Origin: Terrisporobacter vanillatitrophus | GTDB taxonomy: Bacteria; Bacillota; Clostridia; Peptostreptococcales; Peptostreptococcaceae | Reading direction: 5' to 3' | Assembly: GCF_051148895.1 (NCBI RefSeq) | Contig: NZ_CP154625.1 | Span: 1,984,001 to 2,048,000 of the forward strand | Length of the DNA: 64,000 nt | Shown: in pieces, positions 7,909 through 15,472 of the stretch | Layout of the letters: every line of letters starts with the position of its first letter | Numbering within the stretch: the stretch's first letter is position 1 | Notes under the pieces: model-generated | The model's database searches: none | What the model was told of the DNA's origin: nothing | Seen by the model: the letters and a program-made list of their open reading frames with translations, nothing else | Made by a program: the position numbers and the translations under genes

Positions 7909-9204
7909 ATGAAACTTCAGGGCACAATGGGAATAAAAGATAATAATTTATATATAGGTGGGGTAAATGCGCAAGATTTGGCAAAAAAATATGATACACC
8001 TCTTTATGTATATGATGAGGAGTTAATTAGAAATAATTGTAAAGAATATAATAAGTATTTTAAGGTTAAAGAAAATAATAATAAAATTGCATATGCGGGG
8101 AAAGCTTTTTTGCCTAAGTATATGTGTAATATAATAGATGAAGAGGGATTATATTTAGATGTGGTATCTGGTGGAGAATTATTCACAGCTCATAAAGCTA
8201 ATTTTCCTATGAAGAAAATATTATTCCATGGTAACAACAAAACAATAGACGAGATTAAAATGGGTGTTGATCTTGGTGTAGGTATATTTGTAGTAGATAA
8301 CTTCTATGAACTAGATATATTGGAGAGTCTTTGTAAAGAAAAAAATATGATACAAGACATATACTTTAGAGTAACACCTGGAATTGATGCACATACTCAC
8401 AAATATATTAAAACTGGTCAAATTGACTCTAAGTTTGGTTTCGCCTTGACAAATGGTGATTTCTACATGGCAGTAGAAAGATTAAAAGAGTATAAAAATG
8501 TAAAATTGATTGGTATTCATGCTCATATTGGTTCACAAATATTTGAGGTAGAACCTTATGAAGAAGAAGTTGATGTTATGTTTAACTTAGTAAAAAAATT
8601 AAAAGAAGATTATGATATAGAAATAAAAGAAGTGGATTTTGGTGGAGGTATAGGTGTTTACTACACTAAAGAAGATAAGCCAAGAAGCATTAAGGAATTT
8701 TGTGAAAAAATTATAAATAAAAGTAATGAAAAATGCAAACAACTAAATATAGATATGCCTACTCTAATATTAGAACCAGGTAGATCTTTAGTTGCAAATG
8801 CTGGAAGTACTTTATATTCTATTGGATCAATTAAAGAAATTAAAGATGTAAGAACTTATGTTAGTGTGGATGGTGGAATGACAGATAATATAAGACCTTC
8901 TTTGTATCAAGCAGGATATGAATGTGCTATTGTAAACAAAATGAATAGTGAAAAATCTGAACACAAGGTAACTATCGCTGGAAAATGTTGTGAAAGTGGG
9001 GATATTTTAATATCAAATACTAGTATTTTAGATATAGAAAGTGAAGATATATTAATAACAACATCTACAGGTGCTTATGGATACTCTATGGCATCAAACT
9101 ATAATAAAATACCTAAAAATCCAGTTGTATTTGTTGAAAATGGAAATGATAAATTAGTATGTAAAAGACAAAGTTATGAAGAGTTATTGTCTTTAGAATT
9201 GTAG
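7909..9204 (+). CDS. lysA: Diaminopimelate decarboxylase
   Basis: Converts meso-diaminopimelate to lysine, the last step of the DAP route, using PLP. 431 residues; AGGAGG sits 6-7 bases before ATG 7909. The PLP lysine is in the KIAYAGKAFLPKYM strand. Later landmarks of the alanine-racemase-like fold are the HAHIGSQIF segment, the VDFGGGIGVYY glycine loop and EPGRSLV; the C-terminal domain contains KCCESGDIL with the substrate-contacting cysteine. Paired with lysC under one riboswitch. This fixes lysine synthesis to the DAP pathway, which matters for reading the homocitrate-synthase-like gene at 14277. Confidence 0.97.
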   Translation: MKLQGTMGIKDNNLYIGGVNAQDLAKKYDTPLYVYDEELIRNNCKEYNKYFKVKENNNKIAYAGKAFLPKYMCNIIDEEGLYLDVVSGGELFTAHKANFPMKKILFHGNNKTIDEIKMGVDLGVGIFVVDNFYELDILESLCKEKNMIQDIYFRVTPGIDAHTHKYIKTGQIDSKFGFALTNGDFYMAVERLKEYKNVKLIGIHAHIGSQIFEVEPYEEEVDVMFNLVKKLKEDYDIEIKEVDFGGGIGVYYTKEDKPRSIKEFCEKIINKSNEKCKQLNIDMPTLILEPGRSLVANAGSTLYSIGSIKEIKDVRTYVSVDGGMTDNIRPSLYQAGYECAIVNKMNSEKSEHKVTIAGKCCESGDILISNTSILDIESEDILITTSTGAYGYSMASNYNKIPKNPVVFVENGNDKLVCKRQSYEELLSLEL

Positions 9205-9207
9205 ACT

Positions 9208-9247
9208 AAAAAGTTCTTTACTATTAAAGAGTAAGGAACTTTTTTAT
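9208..9247 (+). terminator. Intrinsic terminator of lysC-lysA
   Basis: AAAAAGTTCTTTACT pairs with AGTAAGGAACTTTTT (one G-T pair) around an AT loop, followed by a T-run. Confidence 0.85.
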
Positions 9248-9363
9248 ATGTAAAATAAAATTGTATAAATACTTCTCAATGTACAAATATAATTATATAG
9301 GATTTTATAATGTGCAAATTTAGAGTTTATGATAAACTATATTATACAATAGGGAGGATTTTA

Positions 9364-9972
9364 ATGAAAAAGAGATTATTATTAATATTAGTTTTAGTTT
9401 TAATAACTGCCTTAGCAAGTGGATGTAGCAAAATAATTGAAAGTACTTCTTTAATAAAAGGACAAGAAAAACTTGAAAGCCATAAATACGATGAAGCTTT
9501 AACTTTGTTGGCTCAAGTTTTAAATGAAGATTCGGAAAATGAGTCAGCTAGGGCTATGTATATGCAAGCGAGAAAGATGCAAAGTGCACAAAATTATGAA
9601 AAAAAGCATGATTATAAGAAAGCAATAGAAGAATTAAATCATATTGTAAATATAAATGAAGGTTCTAAACAAATTAAGAGAGAATCAATAAATAAAAAAG
9701 CTGAGCTTGAAAAACTACAAGAAACTACTGAAAAAGAAGCATTAGAGAGAAAATCAAATGCAAAAAAAGCATCAAAAAAAGATATTAATAAATTAGAATC
9801 AGAGATAATTTACAATAATAAGAAAAAAGAAGAAGAAAAAGAAAAAGAAACTGAGGAAAATAATAAAGAAGAATCTACTAAAGAGCCTATACAAGAAGAA
9901 ACTGAAGATAAAGAAATAAATACAGAAACAAGTACAGATGTACAATTAGAAGATAATAATATAAATGAATAA
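9364..9972 (+). CDS. TPR-like lipoprotein with a highly charged tail
   Basis: 202 residues from ATG 9364 (GGGAGG 7 bases upstream; a longer in-frame ATG at 9310 is unsupported). Residues 1-20 are a lipoprotein signal ending LASGCSK, so the mature protein is lipid-anchored outside the membrane. Residues 35-105 contain two TPR-like helical pairs (HKYDEALTLLAQVLNEDSEN and HDYKKAIEELNHIVNINEG). The remaining third is a Lys/Glu-rich, coiled or disordered tail. Function is unknown; TPR lipoproteins usually scaffold envelope proteins. It has terminators on both sides and is probably transcribed alone. Confidence 0.75.
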   Translation: MKKRLLLILVLVLITALASGCSKIIESTSLIKGQEKLESHKYDEALTLLAQVLNEDSENESARAMYMQARKMQSAQNYEKKHDYKKAIEELNHIVNINEGSKQIKRESINKKAELEKLQETTEKEALERKSNAKKASKKDINKLESEIIYNNKKKEEEKEKETEENNKEESTKEPIQEETEDKEINTETSTDVQLEDNNINE

Positions 9973-9995
9973 GCAAGTAAATACTAATTATAAAT

Positions 9996-10023
9996 AAACT
10001 GCTATATGCAGTTTATTTTTTTA
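9996..10023 (+). terminator. Intrinsic terminator after the lipoprotein gene
   Basis: AAACTGC and GCAGTTT form a short stem around TATAT, followed by ATTTTTTTA. Confidence 0.8.
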
Positions 10024-10122
10024 TTTTATAGGAAATATAAATAATAAATAAAAATATCTTGTGAAAATTTGTCACTTATATTAGTATTTACTATGGACAA
10101 AAAAATAATTAAAGGAGTAAAT

Positions 10123-10836
10123 ATGAGAATTAACAAATATATAGCTTCTTGTGGAGTAGCATCTAGAAGAAAAGCTGAAGAACTTATTTTAAATAAAAAA
10201 GTAAAAGTAAATGGAAATTTAATAGAAGAATTATCTTTTCAAGTTGATGAACAAAAAGATAGAGTGGAAGTTGATGGAGTAAAAATATCTCTAGACGAAA
10301 ACTTAGTATATATATTACTTAATAAACCAGAAGGATACATAACAACAGTTAAAGATCAGTTTGATAGACAAAGTGTAATAGACTTACTAAGTGATATAAA
10401 AGAAAGAGTATTTCCTGTGGGAAGACTAGATTACGAAACAAGTGGTCTTTTACTACTTACCAATGACGGTGATTTAACATACAAATTAACTCATCCTAAA
10501 CATGAAATTGACAAAACTTATATTGCCATGGTAAAAGGTCAGTTAAGTGAAGAGGAAATTAAAAATTTTAAATCTGGTTTACACATAGAAGATTATAAAA
10601 CAGCACCAGCAAAGCTTAAAGTTTTATATTATGATAAAAATAGAGATATATCTAAGTTAGAAATAAAAATACATGAAGGTAAAAATAGACAAGTAAGAAA
10701 AATGTGTAAAGCAATAAATCACCCAGTACTTAGACTTAAAAGAGTGGCCATGGGTAAAATTGCTTTAAATGACTGTAAAATAGGTGAATATAGACATTTA
10801 ACAGAAGAAGAAGTAAATTATCTTAAGAGTATATAG
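10123..10836 (+). CDS. rluB: 23S/16S rRNA pseudouridine synthase, RluB/RsuA family
   Basis: Isomerises specific uridines of rRNA to pseudouridine. The start is at ATG 10123 with AAAGGAG 6 bases upstream, giving 237 residues; the ATG at 10069 has no ribosome site. An S4 RNA-binding domain fills residues 1-60 (MRINKYIASCGVASRRKAEELI). The catalytic aspartate is in GRLDYETSGLLLLTNDG near residue 107, and the family-typical EGKNRQVRKMCKAI lies near residue 187. It ends 9 bases before the MnmM/YtqB gene and probably forms an operon with it. Which U is modified cannot be read from sequence; RluB is the usual clostridial assignment. Confidence 0.88.
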   Translation: MRINKYIASCGVASRRKAEELILNKKVKVNGNLIEELSFQVDEQKDRVEVDGVKISLDENLVYILLNKPEGYITTVKDQFDRQSVIDLLSDIKERVFPVGRLDYETSGLLLLTNDGDLTYKLTHPKHEIDKTYIAMVKGQLSEEEIKNFKSGLHIEDYKTAPAKLKVLYYDKNRDISKLEIKIHEGKNRQVRKMCKAINHPVLRLKRVAMGKIALNDCKIGEYRHLTEEEVNYLKSI

Positions 10837-10845
10837 AGGTAAATT

Positions 10846-11421
10846 ATGTTAAGAGCAAAATATATAAATAAAATAACTGAAGTAAACAAAATATTTTTAG
10901 AGAAAATTATTGAAAAAGGCAATGTGGTAATTGATGCTACCATGGGAAATGGGTATGACACAGTATACTTAGGAAACTTAGTAGGGGAAACTGGTAAAGT
11001 ATATGCATTTGATGTTCAAGAAGAAGCTCTAACTTCCACAAGAAAAAAAGTTATAAGAGATAATATGGAAGATAGAATAGAACTAATTCTTGATGGTCAT
11101 GAAAACTTAGATAAATATGTAAAAGAAGAGGTAAGTTGTGTTGTATTTAACTTAGGATACTTACCAAGAGCGAAACACCTAGTTATTACTAAGGCAGATA
11201 CAACTTTACAAGCCATCAAAAAAAGTTTAGAATTATTAAAGCCAAATGGAATAATAAGTATAGCTGCATATATAGGACATGAAGGTGGCCTTGATGAAAA
11301 AAATTACGTATGTGAGTACTTAAATAATTTAGATCAAAAACAATACAATGTATTGCATATGGAGTTTACAAATCAAATAAATAATCCACCACAGCTTATT
11401 CTAGTAGAAAAAAAAGGTTAA
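10846..11421 (+). CDS. mnmM: SAM-dependent methyltransferase of the YtqB/MnmM family
   Basis: 191 residues with a Rossmann SAM-binding fold. The glycine motif is VVIDATMGNGYDTVYLG near residue 29, a signature of YtqB, and VVFNLGYLPRA is the motif IV equivalent near residue 101. YtqB/MnmM proteins methylate the amino group of 5-aminomethyl-2-thiouridine at the tRNA wobble position. The neighbouring rRNA pseudouridine synthase supports an RNA-modification role. The family call is strong; the exact substrate is by homology. It has a short AGAGGT ribosome site and spaces tightly with rluB. Confidence 0.75.
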   Translation: MLRAKYINKITEVNKIFLEKIIEKGNVVIDATMGNGYDTVYLGNLVGETGKVYAFDVQEEALTSTRKKVIRDNMEDRIELILDGHENLDKYVKEEVSCVVFNLGYLPRAKHLVITKADTTLQAIKKSLELLKPNGIISIAAYIGHEGGLDEKNYVCEYLNNLDQKQYNVLHMEFTNQINNPPQLILVEKKG

Positions 11422-11504
11422 AAAATATATAATTTTGCTACCTTATAAAAAATATATTGCACAATGAAAAAATGAAATAATATTTTATAACTTGATATAA
11501 ACAG

Positions 11505-11513
11505 TGGTATAAT
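11505..11513 (+). promoter_or_regulatory. Extended -10 promoter upstream of the RpiR regulator
   Basis: TGGTATAAT is a perfect TATAAT with the upstream TG. It lies about 65 bases before the regulator gene, and there is no good -35 at 17 bases. Confidence 0.55.
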
Positions 11514-11578
11514 TAAGTTATAAGTATGAATAATTTACGAATACTTCATATTTTTCACAAAAGAAAGAGGAGCATATT

Positions 11579-12454
11579 ATGGAATTTACAAACAATATAA
11601 ATGATAGTAAACAATTAATTTCGATCATACAATCTCGTTATCCTAAAATGAGTAAGGGTCAAAAACTTATAGCCCAATATATTATTAAAAATTATGATAA
11701 AGTAGCATTTATGACTGCTAGCAAACTTGGAGAAACTGTAGGGGTTAGTGAATCTACAGTGGTAAGGTTTGCCAATGCTTTAGGATACCCAGGATATCCT
11801 AAATTACAAGATGCATTACAAGAGTTAATAAAAAATAAATTAACAACAGTACAAAGGGTTGAATTAGCAAATGAGGATTATTCTGACGATGCAACAATAC
11901 TTAGTAAAGTTCTAAAGAGTGATATAGATAATATTAGGGGGACTTTGGAAGAAATAGATCCAAAAGCATTTAAAGATGCTTCAGAAAAAATATTAAAAGC
12001 TAGAAAAATATATGTTTTAGGTATGAGAAGTTCTCATGTAATAGCTCAGTATCTAGGATTTTATTTGGATTTAATATTAGACAATGTTCATATAATAAGA
12101 TTAGATATGGGAGATGCTTTTGAACAAATAGTTAGAATAAACGAAAACGATGTGGTAATAGCATTTAGTTTTCCTAGATATTCTAAAAAATCATATCAAG
12201 TTGTTGACTATGCAAAAAATAAAGGAGCTCATATAATATCAATTACTGATAGTTATTTTGCCCCAGTAGCATGTTTATCTGATAATACTCTTTTAGTAAA
12301 AAGTAATATGGCATCATTTGTTGACTCTTTAGTTCCTGCCATGACTGTAGCAAATGCACTTGCTATATCTGTTGGTATGAAAGAAAAAGAAGAAATAAAA
12401 AAATACTTCGATGATTTGGAACAAATTTGGGAACAATCTTCTATATATGAATAA
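11579..12454 (+). CDS. MurR/RpiR family transcriptional regulator
   Basis: 291 residues; AGAGGAG precedes ATG 11579. Residues 10-85 form the RpiR-type helix-turn-helix (MSKGQKLIAQYIIKNYDKVAF, LGETVGVSESTVVRFANALGYPGYPKLQ). Residues 125-260 form a SIS sugar-phosphate-binding domain (ARKIYVLGMRSSHVIAQYL; VVIAFSFPRYSKKS). Such proteins respond to phosphosugars and control sugar or amino-sugar use. No sugar gene is adjacent, so its regulon is elsewhere or it acts on the argF region next door; neither can be read from the sequence. Confidence 0.9.
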   Translation: MEFTNNINDSKQLISIIQSRYPKMSKGQKLIAQYIIKNYDKVAFMTASKLGETVGVSESTVVRFANALGYPGYPKLQDALQELIKNKLTTVQRVELANEDYSDDATILSKVLKSDIDNIRGTLEEIDPKAFKDASEKILKARKIYVLGMRSSHVIAQYLGFYLDLILDNVHIIRLDMGDAFEQIVRINENDVVIAFSFPRYSKKSYQVVDYAKNKGAHIISITDSYFAPVACLSDNTLLVKSNMASFVDSLVPAMTVANALAISVGMKEKEEIKKYFDDLEQIWEQSSIYE

Positions 12455-12479
12455 AATTCCAAAATTATTAAAAAAATTA

Positions 12480-12508
12480 TTGACATATTATTAAAAAGAT
12501 AATAATAT
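12480..12508 (+). promoter_or_regulatory. Near-consensus promoter for the argF T-box leader
   Basis: A perfect -35 TTGACA at 12480-12485, a 17-base spacer, then TAATAT at 12503-12508. It is the strongest sigma-A-like promoter seen in the window. Confidence 0.8.
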
Positions 12509-12540
12509 TATTATTAATAAAAATATGATAAATTCCGTGA

Positions 12541-12762
12541 AGAAGAGAGTAAGATGAATTAAATTAATAGAGAGCCGGGAATGGTGGAAGCCTGGTAAGG
12601 AGATTTATTCTGAAGAGAGCTTTGGAGAAGATTATTAGAAATTAAAGTACAATAATCGGTTGTCCGCCTTAAGGATTTGAGTGGTTAAGATATTCTTAAC
12701 AATTAGAGTGGTAACACGGTAAAATATCGTCTCTTGGTGTAAAAGCCAGGAGACTTTTTTAG
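12541..12762 (+). promoter_or_regulatory. T-box leader upstream of ornithine carbamoyltransferase
   Basis: A full T-box: Stem I core (AGAGAGTAAGATGA, then AGAGAGCCGGGAATGGTGG and AAGCCTGG), a stem III hairpin (GTTAAGA/TCTTAAC), the T-box sequence AGAGTGGTAACACGG at 12705-12719, and a terminator at 12728-12760 (GTCTCTTGG/CCAGGAGAC then TTTTTT). The UGGU bulge would pair with the ACCA end of an uncharged tRNA. GAATTAAAT (from 12555) pairs with ATTTATTC (12603-12610), which places the specifier in TGAAGAGAG just after it. AGA (Arg) is the reading that fits the gene; GAG (Glu) is the other frame. Confidence 0.88.
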
Positions 12763-12791
12763 TTTTCAAAAAAATATTTTATCAGTATTAC

Positions 12792-12872
12792 TTTAGTTAA
12801 AGCAATATCTTAATAATTAGAGTGGTACCGCGGATTTTCGCCTCTTAGTTTATAACTAAGGGGCTCTTTTGA
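12792..12872 (+). promoter_or_regulatory. Second T-box antiterminator/terminator module lacking its own Stem I
   Basis: A second, fully canonical T-box sequence AGAGTGGTACCGCGG (12819-12833) is followed by a second terminator, CCTCTTAGTT with AACTAAGGGG and CTCTTTT (12841-12868). Only about 55 bases separate the first terminator from this T-box, too few for another Stem I. The argF gene starts 24 bases further on. It could be a partial duplicate acting as a second gate, or the original module left behind after a new leader was inserted. Confidence 0.8.
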
Positions 12873-12896
12873 TTTTAATTTAAAGGGGGAAATAAA

Positions 12897-13919
12897 ATGA
12901 ATAAAATTAGTTTAAAAGGAAGAAGTTTTTTAACATTAAAAGACTTCACAAAAGAGGAAATAAAATATTTATTATCTTTATCTAGTTACTTAAAAACAAA
13001 GAAAAAGGTAGGCATTAAGGGAAATTTACTTGAAGGAAAAAGTATTGCGCTAATATTTGAAAAAAACTCAACAAGAACTAGATGTTCTTTTGAAGTTGCA
13101 GCTGTAGATGAAGGTGCTCATACAACATATATTGGACCAGATAGTTCTCATATGGGTAAAAAGGAATCTATAGAAGATACTGCCAAGGTATTAGGAAGAT
13201 ATTATGATGGTATAGAATTTAGAGGATATAAGCAAGAAACAGTGGAAACACTAGCTAAATATTCTGGAGTACCAGTATATAATGGATTAACAGACAAATA
13301 TCATCCTACTCAAATATTAGCAGATTTGCTTACTGTATCAGAGTATGTAGATAAATCTTTTGATAAAATAAAATTTGTTTATGTTGGAGATGCAAGAAAT
13401 AATATGGGAAATTCTTTAATGATTGGATGTGCTAAATTAGGAATTAACTTTGTATCTCTTGCACCAAAAGAATTATGGCCAGATGAAGATTTGCTAGAAG
13501 AAATGAAAGAAGTTGCATCTAAATCTAAAGGAAGCATAACTTTAACAGAAAATATAGAAGACGTTCGTGGAGCAGATGTTATATACACAGATGTATGGGT
13601 ATCCATGGGAGAAGAAGACCAATATGAAGAAAGAATTAAATTATTGAAAGATTATCAAGTGAATATGGATATGATAAAGAAAACTAATAACGAGGATGTT
13701 ATTTTTCTACACTGTTTACCTGCTTTTCATGATTTAAATACAAAAGTAGGTAAAGAAATATATGAAAAATTTGGTCTTGCAGAATTGGAAGTGACAGATG
13801 AAGTGTTTAGATCTAAATACTCAAAAGTCTTTGATGAAGCTGAAAACAGAATGCATACTATAAAAGCAGTGATGGTTGCCACATTGGTGGATGTGGATAT
13901 GACTGTGGGGAAAAAATAA
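12897..13919 (+). CDS. argF: Ornithine carbamoyltransferase
   Basis: Makes citrulline from ornithine and carbamoyl phosphate, or the reverse in arginine fermentation. 340 residues; AAAGGGGG precedes ATG 12897. Carbamoyl-phosphate-binding STRTR is in FEKNSTRTRCSFEVA near residue 57, HPTQ is in YHPTQILADLL near residue 141, and the ornithine/catalytic HCLPAFHD is near residue 274. SMGEEDQYEER is the ornithine-loop region of true OTCases. No other arg or arc gene adjoins it, so anabolic (argF) versus catabolic (arcB) use is inferred: control by a T-box probably reading Arg codons favours biosynthesis. Confidence 0.92.
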   Translation: MNKISLKGRSFLTLKDFTKEEIKYLLSLSSYLKTKKKVGIKGNLLEGKSIALIFEKNSTRTRCSFEVAAVDEGAHTTYIGPDSSHMGKKESIEDTAKVLGRYYDGIEFRGYKQETVETLAKYSGVPVYNGLTDKYHPTQILADLLTVSEYVDKSFDKIKFVYVGDARNNMGNSLMIGCAKLGINFVSLAPKELWPDEDLLEEMKEVASKSKGSITLTENIEDVRGADVIYTDVWVSMGEEDQYEERIKLLKDYQVNMDMIKKTNNEDVIFLHCLPAFHDLNTKVGKEIYEKFGLAELEVTDEVFRSKYSKVFDEAENRMHTIKAVMVATLVDVDMTVGKK

Positions 13920-13927
13920 TATTTATG

Positions 13928-13957
13928 AAGGATAATAATTTTTATTATCCTTTTTTC
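13928..13957 (+). terminator. Intrinsic terminator of argF
   Basis: AAGGATAATAA and TTATTATCCTT form an 11-bp stem followed by TTTT. Confidence 0.88.
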
Positions 13958-14276
13958 ATGCCCAAATTTAAGTGATCACTTAGTGAGGTTAGTTAAGTGA
14001 ATGCTGTTTACAATAATTAGAAAAGTTACAGTATATTAAAATAAATAAAGTAAATTGAAAAATAAAAGATAAAATACTTTGATTTTTAATGAATTATGCA
14101 AGATTGAAAAAAAATAATGCAAAAAACAGAAAACCGTATTATAATTAAATTAAAATTAAATGACTAATAAACTGTAAATAGAGAAAAGTCATTAAGAATA
14201 TAATTTTGTGTTATTTTATAAAATTGAAAAAAATGAAATTTAATATGCAAAACACAACAAAAAAGGGGGGCTAAAT
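13958..14276 (+). promoter_or_regulatory. AT-rich regulatory spacer before the 2-oxoglutarate operon
   Basis: No gene is visible. It holds a perfect 12-bp palindrome AAGTGATCACTT at 13970-13981, a consensus TATAAT at 14140-14145 without a clear -35, and three ATGCAA-type motifs (near 14096, 14118 and 14245). The spacing suggests operator sites for the downstream operon, but no regulator can be assigned. Confidence 0.4.
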
Positions 14277-15434
14277 ATGTGTGTGCTAGATAAGATAAAA
14301 GAAAAAGAAATAAAAATTGTAGACACTACTCTTAGAGATGGGGAACAAACTGCAGGTGTTGCTTTTGCCAATCACGAAAAGGTGACTATAGCACAAAGTT
14401 TAAGTGATATGGGAGTTGATCAATTAGAAGTTGGAATACCTACTATGGGTGGTGATGAAAAGGCAACAATAAAGGCAATATGTAAGAGAAATTTAAATTC
14501 TAGTATTATGGCTTGGAATAGAGCAGTTATTACAGATATAGAACAATCTATAGATTGTGGTGTTGATGCAGTAGCCATATCTTTATCTGTTTCAGATATT
14601 CATATTGAGCATAAACTTAAAAAATCTAGAGAATGGGTTTTAGATAATATGTATAATGCAGTAACTTATGCAAAAAAGAATGGATTATATATATCTGTTA
14701 ATGGAGAAGATGCTTCTAGAGCTGATACAGATTTTTTAATTGAATTTGTTAATTTAGCAAAAGAAGCAGGAGCAGATAGATTTAGATATTGTGATACAGT
14801 GGGAGTTATGGAACCTTTTACAATAAGAGAAACAATAGAAAAAATACACAAGGCTACAAACTTTGATATAGAAATGCATACACACAATGACTTCGGCATG
14901 GCTACTGCTAATGCTATAGCAGGAATTGTAGGTGGGGCAAATCATATAGGAGTAACAGTTAATGGTTTAGGAGAAAGAGCAGGAAATGCTGCCTTGGAGG
15001 AAGTTATTATGGCTCTAAAAATTGTTTATGGATATGAAACTGATATTGATACTACAAGATTTAGAGAACTTTCAAAATATGTTTCTCAAGCATCTGGTAG
15101 ACAGTTACCTGATTGGAAAGCTATAGTTGGAACAAATATGTTTAGACATGAATCAGGAATACATGCTGATGGTGCAATGAAAAACCCTAAAAACTATGAA
15201 GCTTTTGATCCAAGTGAGGTAGGCTTACAAAGACAAATCGTAATAGGAAAACATTCAGGAAAAGCTGCCATAGTTAATAAGTTTAAAGAATATGCAATAG
15301 AGCTTTCTCAAGAAGAAGCAGAAGCTATGCTAGAACTTGTAAGACAAACTTCTGTTAGAATGAAGAGAAATTTATTTGATAAGGAACTTGTGGCAATATA
15401 TAAAGATTTAAAAAATAATAGAAGTGTTATTTAG
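14277..15434 (+). CDS. Homocitrate synthase-family enzyme, probably Re-type citrate synthase
   Basis: 385 residues of the DRE-TIM metallolyase family; GGGGGG precedes ATG 14277. Motifs: DTTLRDGEQTAGVAF near residue 16, metal-binding HTHNDFGMATANA near residue 201, and GLGERAGNAALEE near residue 229. Family members condense acetyl-CoA with a 2-oxo acid. The next two genes are aconitase and an isocitrate dehydrogenase, and lysine is made through DAP here (lysA at 7909). Citrate from oxaloacetate is therefore more likely than homocitrate, as for the Re-citrate synthase of clostridia that lack the normal enzyme. Whether it has Re or Si stereochemistry, or makes homocitrate for a nitrogenase, cannot be proved from sequence. 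Confidence 0.8.
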   Translation: MCVLDKIKEKEIKIVDTTLRDGEQTAGVAFANHEKVTIAQSLSDMGVDQLEVGIPTMGGDEKATIKAICKRNLNSSIMAWNRAVITDIEQSIDCGVDAVAISLSVSDIHIEHKLKKSREWVLDNMYNAVTYAKKNGLYISVNGEDASRADTDFLIEFVNLAKEAGADRFRYCDTVGVMEPFTIRETIEKIHKATNFDIEMHTHNDFGMATANAIAGIVGGANHIGVTVNGLGERAGNAALEEVIMALKIVYGYETDIDTTRFRELSKYVSQASGRQLPDWKAIVGTNMFRHESGIHADGAMKNPKNYEAFDPSEVGLQRQIVIGKHSGKAAIVNKFKEYAIELSQEEAEAMLELVRQTSVRMKRNLFDKELVAIYKDLKNNRSVI

Positions 15435-15472
15435 TAATATAAATTTTATTAGTGAATATGGGAGGATATACA

